From contig DKGO01000171.1 of the NCBI GenBank assembly GCA_002453315.1, positions 1 to 6,908 of the forward strand: a stretch of 6,908 nucleotides of DNA. The letters are read 5' to 3'. The position numbers and the translations under genes were made by a program. Below are positions 6,628-6,908 of this stretch, piece by piece. Every line of letters starts with the position of its first letter. Position 1 is the stretch's first letter. The stretch comes from Caryophanales bacterium UBA6768. Its GTDB lineage: Bacteria; Bacillota; Bacilli; Bacillales_D; Amphibacillaceae. The notes under the pieces are model-generated. The model saw nothing but the letters and a program-made list of their open reading frames with translations, was not told where the DNA came from and made no database searches.

Positions 6628-6908
6628 ATGAATAGTGAATCATTACCAGAAACTAAAATATGCCTGATATCTGGTTCAGTAGGGTTCATCGGGTTTTATT
6701 TGTCCGAAAAACTACTAGGCCAAGGTTGCAAAGTGGTTGGTATAGATAATTTAAATAATTACTATGAAGTGGATCTGAAGCAATCACGCTTGAAGCAATT
6801 AGCAGTCTATGAGAATTTCACCTTTATTAAATGTGATATTTCCGATAAAGACAAGATGATGAATATTTTTGCAGAACATAAGCCACACGTTGTTGTGAAT
6901 CTAGCTGC
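6628..6908 (+). CDS. UDP-glucuronate 4-epimerase-like NAD-dependent epimerase (N-terminal part, cut by window end)
   Basis: The gene runs off the window after 93 complete codons. It has the extended-SDR NAD-binding signature: beta strand ICLIS, then GSVGFIG (the G-x-x-G-x-x-G loop, residues 16-22), then GCKVVGIDNLNNYYEVDLKQ. The acidic D after VVGI binds the cofactor ribose. DNLNxYYxxxLKxxRLxxL is the hallmark of bacterial UDP-glucuronate 4-epimerases, which convert UDP-GlcA to UDP-GalA. FIKCDISDK and VVVNLAA are the usual following strands. The catalytic Ser/Thr and Y-x-x-x-K lie beyond the window. The start is well set: AAAAGGGG (6613-6620), seven bases before ATG 6628. A short MNSESLPETK extension precedes the first strand. 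Hand-counted GC here is about 35%, higher than in lines sampled from wzy (20-27%). It would supply a galacturonate donor to the locus. Confidence 0.85.
   Translation, partial: MNSESLPETKICLISGSVGFIGFYLSEKLLGQGCKVVGIDNLNNYYEVDLKQSRLKQLAVYENFTFIKCDISDKDKMMNIFAEHKPHVVVNLA

Noticed and set aside
1..6908. CRISPR array, tRNA or rRNA genes, insertion sequence ends
   Set aside because: No regularly spaced repeats, no tRNA-like cloverleaf, no transposase-like frame and no terminal inverted repeats with target duplications were seen.

Overview
The window is a stretch of a Wzx/Wzy-type surface polysaccharide (capsule, exopolysaccharide or secreted heteropolysaccharide) biosynthesis locus from an AT-rich organism. 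All genes lie on the + strand. Strong purine-rich ribosome binding sites, two genes that start with TTG, low GC and the protein flavour suggest a low-GC Gram-positive bacterium (Bacillota, for example a Bacillus or Paenibacillus relative). The genus cannot be fixed from this window.

Layout: (1) 2-268 is the C-terminal end of a UDP-sugar 6-dehydrogenase (UDP-ManNAc or UDP-Glc dehydrogenase type). (2) 394-1614 is a GT-B, GT4-type glycosyltransferase. (3) 1615-1913 is a gene-sized gap; its 3' half holds what looks like a frameshifted, shortened relic of a left-handed beta-helix (hexapeptide) acyltransferase. (4) 1914-3386 is a Wzx flippase of the WzxC/TuaB type. (5) 3401-4663 is a Wzy polymerase with the O-antigen ligase/polymerase signature. 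(6) 4660-5721 is a divergent GT-B glycosyltransferase, with its TTG start overlapping the wzy stop. (7) 5767-6513 is a small protein I would not call by simple family recognition, but it carries the landmark residues of a protein-kinase-like/aminoglycoside-phosphotransferase fold in correct spacing. (8) 6514-6627 is an intergenic region with two interleaved inverted repeats. (9) 6628-6908 is the N-terminal end of a UDP-glucuronate 4-epimerase-like SDR enzyme, cut by the window edge.

Inferred joint function: the dehydrogenase and epimerase supply uronic-acid nucleotide sugars, the glycosyltransferases build a repeat unit on a lipid carrier, Wzx flips it and Wzy polymerises it outside. The most unusual element is the putative kinase-fold gene next to the last glycosyltransferase, which may decorate a sugar or act as a pseudokinase. 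The acyltransferase relic suggests that the polymer has lost an acetylation or related modification. The initiating glycosyltransferase, Wzz/kinase chain-length control and export genes are not in the window.
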